Counted from the first letter of the stretch, positions 14,301-24,904 are shown. The stretch is 64,000 nt of DNA from Myxocyprinus asiaticus (GCF_019703515.2 NC_059362.1:44505826-44569825), one strand, 5' to 3'. The notes: generated by a model from the sequence alone, not told the origin. Numbers and translations: made by a program.

Positions 14301-17300
14301 CCACAGCACTCTTGTAAATGATTGGAGCTGTAATGCTTTCCACTCTCAGGATTGCAAGGTTTGCGTTTTTATTTCAAATCAGGCGCATAGGGGCCACTTA
14401 CAAACTCTCACCCAGAACCCACGGTCAAAACGCTGTAAACGCTGGCTCACTTTAACGTGTCTGGAAAAGTTCATGCTGAGTAACAAGCTAAATGCTATCA
14501 GGAGTCATGAATCCAGACAGAAAGACACCCGCAGAGTAGGGTACTAACTAGTATGGAAACTCCCTATAAAATGTGGTGACCGCAGAGAAATGGAAAGAGC
14601 CTGGAGGTGTTGCGTAAAACAAACATGTTTGAAACACAGATGTGTACTTACTGATGGCATCTGAGACTTGAGGTTTCCTGGGGCCTCCCTCAAAACCGCT
14701 TGACTGGACTAAAATGAAAAAGAATTAATCAATATTAAAGCAAGCGTGTTCTTTCCTGTAAGGGCTTTCACACTTTTTAACCAAAGAATTTCCATTGCTT
14801 TCCCATTACTTTTTCAGTCACAATCACTTTTACAGTATTGTAAAAAATAATTTGATAAAGACTGTATTCAGAAGAGATATAAAATATTTAGTGCAAAATA
14901 TTATTAGTAAAATGTAACTACAAACATTAAAACTAGGGTCCAAAATCCACCTTTTTCATTTCAACCTGTAAATAAACCAAGTTTTAGGATTTTGAAAAAG
15001 ATCAACTAAAAATGTGAAAGTTGTGATGTAAATTGAGAAGAACTATTTGAGATTCGCCACTGTTTCTAGTAAATAAAAAATTGAAATTTATATGCTGATA
15101 ATATAATTATTAATGAAATATGTTATATTAAATTAGAAAAAAATAGAAGCTTTATATTAGAAGCATTACACACGCAAAAAAAAAATATTTTAAGATTTTC
15201 GCATTTCAATTTCATAACAAAATTCTGTTTAATTAAATTGATTAATCTTTAATAAAATAAAGTTTTGAAAAAACCAAATATATAAAGTTTAATTAATTTA
15301 ATTGCATGTTAAAAATACACAATTCAATTTTCTGGAAATCTTAAAAATAGGCTAAAATATTGCAAAATAGTGTATAAGCAAAATAGAAGCATTTGCTTTA
15401 GTGATTCCAGACTTTTGGACCCTATTTTATAGGACTACATTCATTTTCATGACTTTAATAATTTTACTAATTTCTGTGTGTTTTTTTTTTAGGTCCCATA
15501 ACAATGTTATCTGCAGTTTTTCCATGACCGTAGGAACCCTGTATCAATGACAAACATAAGGAATAAAATTGTTTTCTGCTTACTTGTTAATTGACCAGAA
15601 ATCGGTAAACTCTCATCTGCTCCAGAATATGAATTTATCGTAACAACATAATCCACATCAGGAGTCAGATCTTTGATGGAGGTTTTGGTCGATGTTGCAG
15701 GCAGTGTGAATTCTTGAATAGTTTCATCTGCAGAGAGCGGAACATTTGCATTTACAATGTTAAATGTCTTATCATGATATACATTCTGCTTTAAGGTAAC
15801 ATCTAGATAACCATGATTTTAAGTAGATAAATCTAGTCGAGACATTGATGAAGTGGATTAGGGAAGCATTTAAATGACTTCTCACAAGACAGCAAAGATT
15901 TACAGTCCATGTTTAAATCGTTTTTGAAGGGCATGCCAGAATGGAGTCCCCTACAGTCGCCCGTGGCTTGAGTTTAAAGGTTACTTGTCGATTACCAGAT
16001 GCGTCCTTATCTAAAGCAACTCACTGTACACTAACTACAGGGATGGTTCCCCTGGAGCAAGTTGGTATTAAGTGCAATGTCAAACGGCAAAATGGCAATA
16101 GATCATGTAGGGCTTGAACAGCCATTAGGATACATGACCAGTCCAGAACTAGTCAACATGAGATCAAAATCGACCATATTTGCTTTCCTAATACGTGTTC
16201 CTGGTATTATTGTGCATCAGTGCGCATTATTCCAAAGTAAAAAATGTTTTTCTTTGTAACTTATTTCAGCTGACATCACAGAACCCAGAAATGTTAACCA
16301 ATAGTCAAATAGCTATTTAGGCGTTGTCTGTCTCCATTCTGGTATGTAATGGCCATTTTTCATGATCCAATAAATTCCCGATCGATAATGTCGTGTCGCG
16401 CCCTACATTGTTTTTCTCACTGAATATCCCGTTTCACTTGGAAATGCATCACATTATGGAAGTAAAATGGCTTGCGAACACCATTTCATGTTGACTTTAA
16501 CAATCAAGAAAGTATTGTAAAAGCTGTTAACAAGCTCATCTTTGTTACATTTGCATTATCTCTAAATGTGTACTATATTAGCTAGGAAAGAAAAATCACA
16601 TAACATGATATGCCTTTAATTCTCCAGGAAAGGTTGAGAATCATTGTAGATCAAATTGAGACTTTTGATTGTTTTGTGAATGTTCTGGGTTTAATCAAAG
16701 TGTTTCAAGCAACTCAATCCAGTGGCGGCCATATTTGGAACGCTTTCGGGAAGCTATTTCCAGTTATGATAGTGCAGCTCCTATCTACTTGAATGAGGGA
16801 ACACCTAAATCTCCAAAAAGGTTGGTCAAAATTATGATCAAAGAACATATTTCAAATCAGCAGTAAAATCTGACAACATTGGTATCATCGAAGTGGCCCG
16901 TCTCTGCTAAATAGCCTCTGATTTAATACAAGTCAAGCTTAATTGACAGCTCACAAAAATTTGAAACGTCAATCGTTTAATAAATTGAAAAAAAACAAAA
17001 ACGTGATTACAATGAGGCACTTACAATAGAAGTAAATGGGGCCAGTAGGGATGTCATAAAATATTGATATATAGATTATTGATCGACATATTATTTTATC
17101 GATATTTTTTGAGGCATCGATATATTAAAATTAGCCGACATTTAAATTAGAAACCTTATTTGCATGCTTTCCAATTCACTCAGTTGGCCTTATGTTTAAT
17201 AGTATGGCGTAATAGCATTGGGAGACCACAAGAGGTGATATAACATTTACTGAAGCGGGTCAAGGTAACACACACACACAGGACGAGCTGATGCGGCGTA

Positions 17301-20300
17301 GCAGATGGCAGTCCGAAGTTCCGAAGGTTTTTGTACTTTTTCAAGAATGAACAGTGACGTTGATGAGTTTGCAGGTTAGTGTTTGAAACTGGTGTAACTG
17401 CAAACTGAACGATTAGAAATTGTGACGTTTATTATGCAATTTCTCTGTATGTAGCCTTAAATATATATTTCATTCAAGCTGTCAAACCACAAAACGACAT
17501 GCTTGTAACTTAAAATACATTGTGAAGGCTCTATGAAAGATACATATAAACAATATCATCCAGTGATGGATAGAGTAAATAATCTTTGTCCTTTAATAAT
17601 GATTTGGGTCAAATTTAATGGAAAATGTGAGTTGCGCTCTGTGGCACTTCAGAATTTTGATGCTGAGTGTTGGCGGTGTGTTTCGAATTTTAGAACACGC
17701 CATGTCGTCCGCCAGACACGTGCAGTTTCCCATTAATTTACCTTGCCTCTCACACTTTACCAAAGTTGTGTTGAGAAAAATGTTTGAAAAGATTAAGACT
17801 ATTATGCAGCCCAATTTATATCTGAAAGAAATCCCAATATATCTCAATAATCATTGGGAAAATCTTCAGATTATCGATGCGTCAAAGGGGCCAGTCTATA
17901 TACGTTAAAATACTCACTGTTTCAAAAATATAGTCACAAGACATAAACATTATGCATGTTAACATGATTTTAGTGTGATAAAATTGCTTACTAACTTTAT
18001 ATATGTAAATCTATAACCAATATTACAACTTTGTTGTCATTACGATGCATGTAAATCCCAGATTTTATTACACTAAATTTATGTTGACGTGTATAATGTT
18101 TATGTCTTGTGTCTATACTTTTAAATAAGTTTGTATTTTAATGTTTATGAACTGGCCCCATTCACTTCCATTATAAGTGCCTTACTGTAACTGCAGTTTT
18201 TGGGACGAGTCTTAACTGTTTTTGGTGGTAATCAACGTTATGCCACAAATACTGTAGATTCATCTTAATTTGTATTAAGCCTGAAACATTCCTGCTTTTC
18301 CTTAAGAACCCAGTAATTTGACTCTTCTAGAGTTTAACCACTAAAACTCCAACATGTGAAACGCTTTCATTGGGATACCCACCTGTACTGGACATTACTT
18401 GTATTCTGAAGCCCTCGATCCTTGTCAGAGGTTGTTTCCATGTCATTTGTACTGTGTTTTCGTTTAAAATTTTAAACCTCAAGTCTGAAGGAGGCATTAC
18501 TGTGGAAAGAAGAGGTGAATCAAGTTATTTCCAAGAAACCACTCCAAAAAGCTGTATTTATGAGAAGGTTTATGGACGAAACTCCACCAGTGAATTTCAT
18601 TGCTGGGAGAGAACTCAAAGCAACATGGAACATACGTGGACGGCGGCCATTTTGGGTCAAAATGACATCTGTTTGAGCTGTCTGACCATAGGGCCATTGA
18701 CTACTCAAGCATAGACATGTAAAGAGCATTCAACAAAGACCTCAACAAAACATTTGACCGTAACGTGTGACTTGCATGCAGCAATTACAGTCAATTCAAC
18801 AAAGTTAGATAAGCTGTGTTGAACCGTCTTAATAGCTGTCATCACAGATAGAAAGGAACTGTTGATTGTACAATGGATTTGAGGAAAGTTGGTGTATTTG
18901 CAAACACAATGTGGTCAGTTTCCATTGTAAACCGCTTAAAAGAGTACACAACGACAACAGTGCGCATGTGAACATTCTTTTCGTGGTCAATGACACCTTT
19001 AATGAGATATGAAATAAAGCATGGTGACACACAAATGAATATATGAACAAAAAGAGGTTATGTAACATGGGACACACCAGTCTAGATGATCTAGGTAGAA
19101 GACTCATGCATTTGTACATGAAAAGTTGTTTGGAACAACTTGTGGGACTAAAAGACTTCATGTACAAGACGCACACGTAGAGGACTTTGCAATATTTTAA
19201 AGTGATATTCTTTAACGTTTGTTTAGTGTATGTGTGCTCACTGGGCCTCATTTATGTAACACGAGCAGTGTGAATTTCTATTTAAATAATTTGTGAAACC
19301 ATTCTTGCGAAAATTGAAGCATTCAATTCAATGCAACAATTTACACAGAAATTCATGAATCATGCCCATTGTGTTTGATGGGTCAGAATCTGTGTGGAAA
19401 ATACGGGTTGTGTCGAGGCATGTCGGAATATCACAATAAAATATTTTGTGAAGCCATGGCTCTGGTCAAATTTTGACCAGGGCTTAAGCTTGACCAAAAT
19501 AGTTTCACCAAAATCAAGATTTACCAACCTGACTGACCAGATGTCACAATCGATTCCATTTCAGACGCCAAATGGGTCCCATACAACCTCTATCACACTT
19601 CCACAAGCAAATACTGTAGTTGGGGGGGGAATCCCCATTTCTAGATATTATTTAAGATTTTCCTTGGGGATTTAACCCCACTAAAGGAAGTTAAAACAAA
19701 AGTTTGGGGACTCTTTAAAGTACATATTCTTGTTAGATATACACATATTCTGTATCATTACGTTTCAACAGAGTCATTCCTTAGGACTTTGTTATAAATT
19801 GAAATATCACAGATATATTATGTTGAAGCAGCTATTGTTTAGAAAGTCTTTTTTTTAATAGTTGACTATAAGAAAAGCTATTTGGCTGGCGCAAGATGAA
19901 CCTGAACAGATTGCACCCTGAAAATTTCCTATAGAAATTCCAATAGAAAGAGATGACCCTGCCCCGAAAGTCATTCTAGAATTCACACACTTTATTCAAT
20001 CCAGTCCAGTTTTGGTGCAACCAAAATTGCACTGATTGCAAAAAACTTGAGCTCCTCGGAACGTCATTTAAATACTTTTTGTTTGCTGTGCGGAGCATCT
20101 TTTCACTACTTGTCACAAACAATAGTGTTGGTTAGTGCAATTTGTCTGGCCATCATTACCCTCAGAGTAACAACAATGTATTTCGGTAATACTTTACAAT
20201 ACTTTGTTAACATTAGTTAACTCTTTTACAACATTTATTAATCTTGGTTAATGTTAATTTAAAAAAAAATTTAAATCAAAAGATGTATATGTTAACATTA

Positions 20301-22469
20301 GTTAATTCACAGTGAACTAACAATGTTGTTTTTATTAAGTACCATTAACAAAGATTAAATAAATGCTGGAAAAATATATTGTTCATTGTTAGTTCATGAT
20401 ACCTTGTGCATTAACTAATGTAAACAAATGGAACCATATTGTAAAGTGTTACCAATATTTCATATTAATTACAGAAACACATTCAAACGATGACCATTTC
20501 CTACTTTTCCATATGTCTGAATTGAGAGAAAAAAGAAAAGAAAAAGAATTACCAAGAACTTGCTCTCACTTTTCAAATAAAATAAAAAATATACAGCATA
20601 TTTAGTCTCTTTGTTCCCTTAGACAGCAAAGAGGAAACTTGGCCTCCACATGAATATTTTTTTTTTTCGTACAATAAAAGCTGTAAAATGTTCCACTATA
20701 CTTTCCACTGAACATCAGCAATATATGCTTCACCCTGTGGTTTATGCAATGATTTGATATGGTTCAGTCACTCACAGTTTTACTGCCTCTCAGGCTGTTC
20801 GAAGCCACCAATGAGCTCAGTTACTTAAAAAAAAAAACAGATAAATACTAAAATACATGAAAACGTGTTTTACTGGAGAAAAAGTTAGAAAGTTAGTCTG
20901 GCTGAGATGTCTTGTATCCTGCAACTGATTATGTGTCTGAAGTTGCATCTGGAAAATATTCAGAACTAAACCACATTCACTACTAAACCTTCCATTATGT
21001 GTAGAAGAATCACACTGAGAGAATTTTGCATTGATGCCTGTTGGTAGAAAGCTGAAAACATGATAGAATTTCCATTTTTCCCTGTTTCGTTGATTTCACA
21101 CATTTTTTTGTTTTTTATCAAATCTTTAAGAATACTTAAAGACCCCATGAAATGGCTTGTTGAGTGCAGATTTCTTCCCTGTGTTGAACCACTTCCTACT
21201 AAAACAGGAAGTCGGGGCGGGACATATCTAACCTAGTCTCATAGAATGAACGTTACTATAACAATATTTTTGCAAACTGAGTTTTAGGTGCCACTTTCTA
21301 CATTCTGCTGCAGTTTCTTGGTGAAATTAACACTGGAGGCGCTACAACAACTGTGCATTTTATCCACTTTCACACAAATCACAGGTACTATGGCTGTTTA
21401 GGACTTTATAAACACTTATGTTTCGCACTATTACTCACACCCTGCTATGTTATTATATCAAAACGATACATTTGAATGCTTGTATTACAGACCCACCTAC
21501 ATTTACACACTTATTCCATTGTGATCAACTGCCAAGGTAGCTCACCTCACTCGGAGACCGAGCCACAAAACGAAAGTGAAAGTGAAGTGAAAGCGCAACA
21601 GAAGCGACAAGACATGACGTTGTTTCTTCAGTAAATGTGCTTTTCACTATCAGTTAGGTTTAGGTGAAAGTTTAGGGTTAGGGGGTCTGTTTTGTTCACC
21701 TCTCATTTACTGCATCTTTTAAGATATTATCGGTTAGGTTTAGGTTAAAATTTTAGTTTAGGGAGCTACGTTTTGCTCATTAAAACATCCATCTAATATT
21801 CACCTTAAAAATCTTGTCTGATTACAACATCATTTTATTCGCTTTTGGCGCCCCCCGCTGGACATTTCACTAGGAAACTGCAGCAAAACGTGTAATGAAG
21901 CATGTAATTTTGATTCGCAAAAATGTTGCCATTGTCACGTAAATTTCAAGAGATCAGGCTGGACATATCGAAGGACTTGTCCCTTTTGTTTGAATAGCCA
22001 ATACCAATACATGGACTCAAAGCTAACAAACATTATAGGGTCTTTAATGTTCTCAACTATTGTCTAAAATGAGAAAATTTACTAAAAATCTCTTAACTAA
22101 AGACTGAATCTTTTAACTATAGGATTTAAACAAAATTTTTGCTCATTTTAATGACAAATTTCAAACAAAATTCAAATGAAAAATCATATTTTATGCTTAC
22201 TAACTACATGAATTTGGGTACATTTGTGAAATTCTTTGGGAAACAATGGTGAACACATTTATAACACCCTTAAACAGAAGCAAATGTTATTATGCAAATA
22301 AATAGGTGCATTTAAGAAAGTGCTGGAATATTAAAATTCTACTGAAGTATTTCTAATGCAACTGCAGTTGATTAGAGGGAGATTTGTTGGCTGTTTTACC
22401 TTGCGCTCTCACTGATGCCAGTACTGTGAGTGTTAGGAGAGCGGCTGCTGCCAAACGCCTGACCGACAT
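2120..22469 (-). CDS. col12a1: Collagen alpha-1(XII) chain, N-terminal part (12 coding exons; 3' part beyond the left edge)
   Basis: Spliced CDS, joined from high to low coordinate: 22469-22400, 18499-18383, 15727-15584, 14708-14652, 13303-13040, 11566-11402, 11269-11096, 9569-9279, 8110-7508, 6416-6138, 5217-4942, 2392-2120 (2713 nt, 904 codons). Every intron is GT..AG and phase 1. Domain order: signal peptide 1-22, FN3-1 (24-110), linker (111-129), VWA-1 (130-330), FN3-2 (331-427), VWA-2 (428-628), then FN3-3, FN3-4 and FN3-5 (629-904). This is the N-terminal arrangement of collagen XII, and several stretches match human COL12A1 almost word for word (for example [13 protein letters not shown] in VWA-2). 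Both VWA domains keep the DxSxS metal site. Collagen XII is a secreted FACIT collagen that coats collagen I fibrils and binds matrix partners. The later FN3/VWA, thrombospondin-N and collagenous parts lie outside the window. Fish can carry two co-orthologues; which one this is cannot be told here. Confidence 0.95.
2588..2830 (+). repeat. Dispersed repeat R1, copy 1
   Basis: Shares near-identical sequence with 3931-4168, including GGGTCAAGGGCCTTGCTCAA, GGCATCTTGGCGGTG and CAGTAACCCAGAGCCTTAAC. Lies in the col12a1 intron between exons 12 and 11. The source class (SINE or LINE tail) cannot be decided here. Confidence 0.8.
3931..4168 (+). repeat. Dispersed repeat R1, copy 2
   Basis: Second copy, same orientation, about 1.35 kb from copy 1 and slightly more complete at its right end (CCGCTGAGCCACCACTTAC). 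It lies in the same intron. Confidence 0.8.
4942..5217 (-). CDS. col12a1: col12a1 exon 11: FN3-4
   Basis: 276 nt. Starts [20 protein letters not shown], then [19 protein letters not shown] and [20 protein letters not shown], and ends TTKEG. It corresponds to human FN3-4 (APRNLKVTDETTDSFKITW). The acceptor is TTTGCAG and the donor GTAATT. Confidence 0.92.
5288..5403. mobile_element. Small MITE fragment, family P2 (Tactcaccctcatg type)
   Basis: Contains TTTACTCACCCTCATGTTG and, inverted, GAGGATGAGTAAATAATGAC, ending GGGTAACCGACCCCTTTAA. The family is common in this window: about 12140-12235, 13620-13762, 22735-23135, 24905-25170, 54890-55535 and 61025-61170. Confidence 0.6.
5404..6085. repeat. 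0.7-kb dispersed repeat R2, copy 1
   Basis: Resembles 12236-12950 along most of its length. Shared landmarks in the same order: GGATTTCATAAAAT, GTGAATCAC, AATCCCATGAA, TCTGATTGGTGGA, CTCTTCAGGAT, CAGGAATTC, ACAACCT, and AGAACC...GACTGTTGC at the end. Same orientation as copy 2. It lies just left of col12a1 exon 10. Confidence 0.7.
6138..6416 (-). CDS. col12a1: col12a1 exon 10: FN3-3
   Basis: 279 nt. Starts [20 protein letters not shown], with Trp in [21 protein letters not shown], and [20 protein letters not shown] as the FN3 E/F-strand signature. It aligns with human PPKDLSFSEVTSYGFKTNW. The acceptor is CTTCTAG. The donor GTTGGT is non-consensus (T at +3), so the 3' end is a little less sure, but the phase fits the next exon. 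Confidence 0.9.
7508..8110 (-). CDS. col12a1: col12a1 exon 9: VWA-2, whole domain in one exon
   Basis: 603 nt (201 codons), the largest col12a1 exon in the window. Starts [20 protein letters not shown], with DGSYS as MIDAS motif 1 at residues 444-448. Then [58 protein letters not shown], and [19 protein letters not shown] at the end. It is the most conserved block in the window. The acceptor is GTTTTAG and the donor GTGAGT. Confidence 0.96.
9279..9569 (-). CDS. col12a1: col12a1 exon 8: FN3-2, complete domain
   Basis: 291 nt, one exon for one FN3 domain. Starts [20 protein letters not shown], with Trp in [12 protein letters not shown], the [15 protein letters not shown] signature, and ends [11 protein letters not shown]. 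It aligns throughout with human FN3-2 (VRDLSADTEYQISVSAM, EKTQPMKVQV). The acceptor is TTTGCAG and the donor GTGAGG. Confidence 0.94.
9781..10475. mobile_element. MITE with ~120-bp terminal inverted repeats
   Basis: The left end reads AACACTTTATTTTAAG..., then TTAAGCATGAATAAGACA and CCATAATTTACAACTTATT. The right end carries the reverse complement (TTATGGCTAAGATAG, GTCTTATTCATGCTTAAC, CTTAAAATAAAGCGTTACC). Non-autonomous, in the intron between col12a1 exons 8 and 7. Confidence 0.75.
10528..10847. mobile_element. MITE, family P3 (GTTAACATTAGTTAA type), degenerate copy
   Basis: Ends CCTTATTGTAAAGTGTTATG and contains GTTAGTTCATGTTAACTAATG, as in the cleaner copy at 20185-20455. Carries a poly-T tract at 10566-10591. 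Confidence 0.55.
11096..11269 (-). CDS. col12a1: col12a1 exon 7: VWA-1, C-terminal part
   Basis: 174 nt. Encodes [18 protein letters not shown] to the end of the domain: Val-Cys-Thr-Ser-Val-Asp-Asp-Gln-Leu, then LASGEE, equivalent to human CSGVDEQLGELVSGEE. The cysteine can pair with Cys131 as in other collagen VWA domains (family inference). The acceptor is TATTCAG and the donor GTAAAC. Confidence 0.92.
11402..11566 (-). CDS. col12a1: col12a1 exon 6: VWA-1, middle part
   Basis: 165 nt. Encodes [20 protein letters not shown], then the core strand and third MIDAS loop [10 protein letters not shown], then VEIFTL. The acceptor is CGTCCAG and the donor GTGTGT; the donor is weaker than its neighbours, but frame and homology run straight across it. 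Confidence 0.92.
12236..12950. repeat. 0.7-kb dispersed repeat R2, copy 2
   Basis: Direct-oriented partner of 5404-6085, in the intron between col12a1 exons 5 and 6. It is diverged, with small indels including a T-rich tract near 12735. No coding potential. Confidence 0.7.
13040..13303 (-). CDS. col12a1: col12a1 exon 5: VWA-1, N-terminal part with metal site
   Basis: 264 nt. Starts [19 protein letters not shown]: Cys131 followed by the first beta strand and the DGSWS (DxSxS) MIDAS motif at residues 144-148. It continues through [18 protein letters not shown] and ends NTMTG, the MIDAS threonine loop. It is nearly identical to human COL12A1. The acceptor is TACACAG and the donor GTACCA. Confidence 0.95.
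14652..14708 (-). CDS. col12a1: col12a1 exon 4: short linker between FN3-1 and VWA-1
   Basis: 57 nt encoding about 19 residues ([18 protein letters not shown]), a Gly/Pro/Ser-rich linker. It was found from frame and splice sites: acceptor CATTTTAG, donor GTAAGT, phase 1 on both sides. It corresponds in place and length to the human GSSTKPVEKKPGKTEIQ region, but sequence identity is low, as is usual for linkers. Confidence 0.82.
15584..15727 (-). CDS. col12a1: col12a1 exon 3: second half of FN3-1
   Basis: 144 nt. The peptide contains the FN3 signature [20 protein letters not shown] (the L-T-P-x-x-x-Y motif) and ends in QLT, like human VIGQLT. The acceptor is TCTGCAG and the donor GTAAGC. FN3-1 is split over two exons, while FN3-2 to FN3-5 are each one exon. 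Confidence 0.92.
16921..18305. mobile_element. Palindromic MITE, family P1 (copy 2), split by a nested insertion
   Basis: The left arm (16921-17046) and the rest (17887-18305) match P1 copy 1 directly across the insertion: GGGGCCAGT then CTATATACGTTAAAATACTC, against GGGGCCAGTCCATAAAGG in copy 1. It lies in the intron between col12a1 exons 3 and 2. Confidence 0.75.
17047..17886. mobile_element. hAT-like non-autonomous insertion inside a P1 MITE
   Basis: An 840-bp segment bounded by direct copies of GGGGCCAGT (17038-17046 and 17887-17895). This is an 8-9 bp target-site duplication, as hAT elements make, and the host MITE reads continuously when the segment is skipped. The left end starts AGGGATGTCA; terminal inverted repeats are poor. 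No transposase ORF. Confidence 0.65.
18383..18499 (-). CDS. col12a1: col12a1 exon 2: first half of FN3-1
   Basis: 117 nt, phase 1 to phase 1. The peptide contains [19 protein letters not shown], the A/B-strand region of a fibronectin type III domain with its conserved Trp, and closely resembles human PPSDLNFKIIDENTVHMSW. The acceptor is CCACAG and the donor GTGGGT. Confidence 0.9.
20185..20455. mobile_element. MITE, family P3
   Basis: Inverted ends GGTAATACTTTACAATA and ATTGTAAAGTGTTACC, with GTTAACATTAGTTAA-type arms. 270 bp, no ORF. In the col12a1 intron between exons 2 and 1. Confidence 0.7.
22400..22469 (-). CDS. col12a1: col12a1 coding exon 1: start codon and signal peptide
   Basis: The ATG is at 22469-22467. 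The peptide starts [20 protein letters not shown] and has an Arg-containing n-region, a hydrophobic core and a likely cleavage before or at RAQ. An in-frame upstream ATG exists at 22538, but it lies beyond a good acceptor (TTTTTCAG, AG at 22504-22503), so I take 22502-22470 as 5' UTR. The donor is GTAAAA at 22399. The exon ends in phase 1 and joins the next exon to give Val-Met-Pro-Pro-Ser-Asp, aligned with human EVDPPSD. Confidence 0.88.
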
Positions 22470-22502
22470 CTTCACTCCAGTATCAGCCGACCATAAATCA
22501 AT

Positions 22503-24314
22503 CTGAAAAATTAACCATATCACAAACACTCTCCACATAAATCTATCTGAACAATACCAATAAAATCAAACACACTCTCCTCAAGCACAGCTCACTGCAA
22601 TAGATCAGCATTTTTCATTCAGTATTCCTACTGTTTCTCTGGACACCATAGAAAAATGTGGTTTATATTTGCTTAAAAATCAATAACTATAATAAGTCAC
22701 TGTTAATCTCAGGAAACACTGCAGTGGTTTAAAAGTTAGTTCAACCCGAAATTGAAGATTCTGTGACCCTCATGTCGTTTCAAACCCTGGAACACAAACA
22801 AAGATATTTTGTAGAATGTCCTGGCTTCTTTTTTCCATGCAGTGAAAGTGAATGGGGGCTAAGGCTGACTATCTTTTTTGAGCACCAAAACAGAGAAAAA
22901 AGCTCAATTAAAGTAGCCCAAATAATGTCTGTGCTATGCTCCAAGTCTTCTGAAGTCATACGATAGATTTGTGTGAGGAACAGCTAAAAAATAGTTCATG
23001 TTGATTTTTATGTCATTTTTGGAGCTGGACGGCCTGAGTACCGAGTTAAGAAAGAAAGTCATACAGGTTTGGAACGACATGAGGGTGAGCAAATGATGAC
23101 AGAATTTTCATTTTGGGTGAACGAACCGTTAAATTCAACCAGGCTCAGTTTATATACTGTATGTAACTGCAACTGATTCATCTGTTTAACATCGGAAAAT
23201 GTGAGTTCATAGACTATATGCAATCGTCTGGAAATTTGCCTGATCTGGGAATCTGCATATTAGGAGTGGAAAACTTTTCTGAAGGATTCTTGCGCCCCCC
23301 TGCTGTCGTGCCAGGACAAATGTAAAATTCATATCCTGATATTCATACAGAGAATATCTGTTTCTCTCTACCTCCAAACTTCGGGAGCACTTTTGCTAAT
23401 TTTACTAGGTCTGTGTTACATATATTGAATATTATTATAATTACAACAGCAATGTCTAATCAAAAACAACTCGCAAAATATTTACACATATTAAGTGCAT
23501 GCACTGCTTTAATCATGTATTGTTATTACTCAGCAATATAAGAGTAGCTGACATGAAATTCCAGCATAGTCCTGCAGTATGACAGTCTAGAATTAATGTA
23601 AAACTTCTTCAATGAATAGCCTACTATACATGCATACAGCAGGACCATTTAAAATGTGAGTAAAAATAGTAAAATTAATAATAATAAACAAATAAATAAA
23701 AACGAATCATATACACTTTTCCTTATTCTTATAAGCAAATTCCAACCTAAAATATTTTTTAGGCTTAAAGCACTAAAGTGTGACCCAACTTTTAACAATA
23801 TATTGCATAGCCTATATACATGCGCAGAATATATTGTTGTTGTCCACTTTTACAGCTACATTACAAATAAAATATACAACTTAATCTACTGCAAAACATT
23901 TTCATATAGATGCAAACAACAAAAGCAAATTTGAAATCATTCTAAAAATGATCAAAAAAGAAAGTTCTTCAAATCTCATGAATATTTGGTAAGTTTTCTA
24001 GACTCCTAAACAAAAGACAAAAGTGTAAAAATGATTTTTTAAAGTTCTATGGACACAGTATTATCCCAATGAACCGTCAAAATCCAAAGCTCAATGAAGG
24101 GACAGTGGAAAAATGAAATCACCATACAAACGTGTATGGAAAAAAAGTGTTCAGAGCTGCTGAAAATGGGTCAGTGTACACACATTGATCATTTCACTTC
24201 ATATCATCTAAAATATATAAAAATTAAAAGCAGCAACACTTCCCTCCATTCATATAATTTTTTTTTTAAATAAAGTTTATTCTTAAAAGGACAAAAATCC
24301 ACATGAACACTTAC
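22503..24314 (-). other. Putative 5' intron of col12a1 (no further exon seen)
   Basis: Between the candidate non-coding exon and the start-codon exon. Contains a palindromic MITE at about 22735-23135. The rest is AT-rich with short spurious ORFs only. Confidence 0.4.
22735..23135. mobile_element. Palindromic MITE, family P2
   Basis: The left arm has AGTTCAACCCGAAATTGAAG and CATGTCGTTTCAAACCC. The right arm has GGTTTGGAACGACATGAGGG and ATTTTGGGTGAACGAACCG as reverse complements. About 400 bp. Confidence 0.7.
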
Positions 24315-24545
24315 CAAACTCCCAAAAGTTTCCAAAAGTTCTCTCAATACATCACAAATCTGGTGAAAGGAGTTATAAATGCTGCTCAGATGCAAAGAGG
24401 TTTTAATGTCTATTCAATTCAACAAAAAACAAAATTCTCCGTAATGATGGAGTGATGGAAATGAAGATGAAGAGGAGGGTCTGATCACCCACAGCTCATG
24501 AAGACTGTTCCCAAATGCACAGGATCTCAGACTAGAATGTGCTTC
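24315..24545 (-). other. col12a1: Candidate 5' non-coding first exon of col12a1
   Basis: The minus strand here ends in AGTTTG followed by a near-perfect donor, GTAAGTG (24314 downward). It would splice to the acceptor TTTTTCAG at 22503, in front of the coding exon. There is no long ORF, which fits a 5' UTR exon. The upstream limit is a guess from the promoter-like motifs just above it. Inference only; no transcript evidence. Confidence 0.4.
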
Positions 24546-24571
24546 TTAACAGGGGGCTGAACCCGGAGCTC

Positions 24572-24588
24572 TGACGTCACCTATATGT
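24572..24588 (-). promoter_or_regulatory. Consensus CRE palindrome with an adjacent TATA-like stretch, putative col12a1 promoter
   Basis: TGACGTCA at 24572-24579 is a perfect cAMP-response element palindrome (ATF/CREB type), and CATATAGG follows on the upstream side for the minus strand. It lies just above the candidate first exon. Placement suggests a core promoter, but an 8-bp motif can occur by chance and no TSS is known. Confidence 0.33.
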
Positions 24589-24904
24589 GATTGATGTGTT
24601 GAGATGCACTTTTGGAAAGTCGCATGGATTTTCAGCATTCCTGGTGCATGTTGCTCATCAGCATGTTATGAGTTTCAGATATGATGGACATATATTCCGG
24701 ACGAAGTTCAAATCAAATGGATTTCAAAGTGACTTTTTTGCATTTACTATTTGTGGTGGCATACAGTGTGACTTAAATACTTGATATAACACAGAAAATC
24801 ACGTTGGATTTCAGCTCGTGTTTTCTTGTAGGTGGACGTTGACGATATCTTTAGATAATATACTTTAAAAGGCAGTTAAATTGCTTGCAATTGAGTCAAC
24901 TTTG

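Noticed and set aside
22353..22538. An upstream in-frame ATG at 22538 as the col12a1 start
   Set aside because: It lies beyond an acceptor-like site, and starting at 22469 gives a typical signal peptide directly followed by the FN3-1 sequence.
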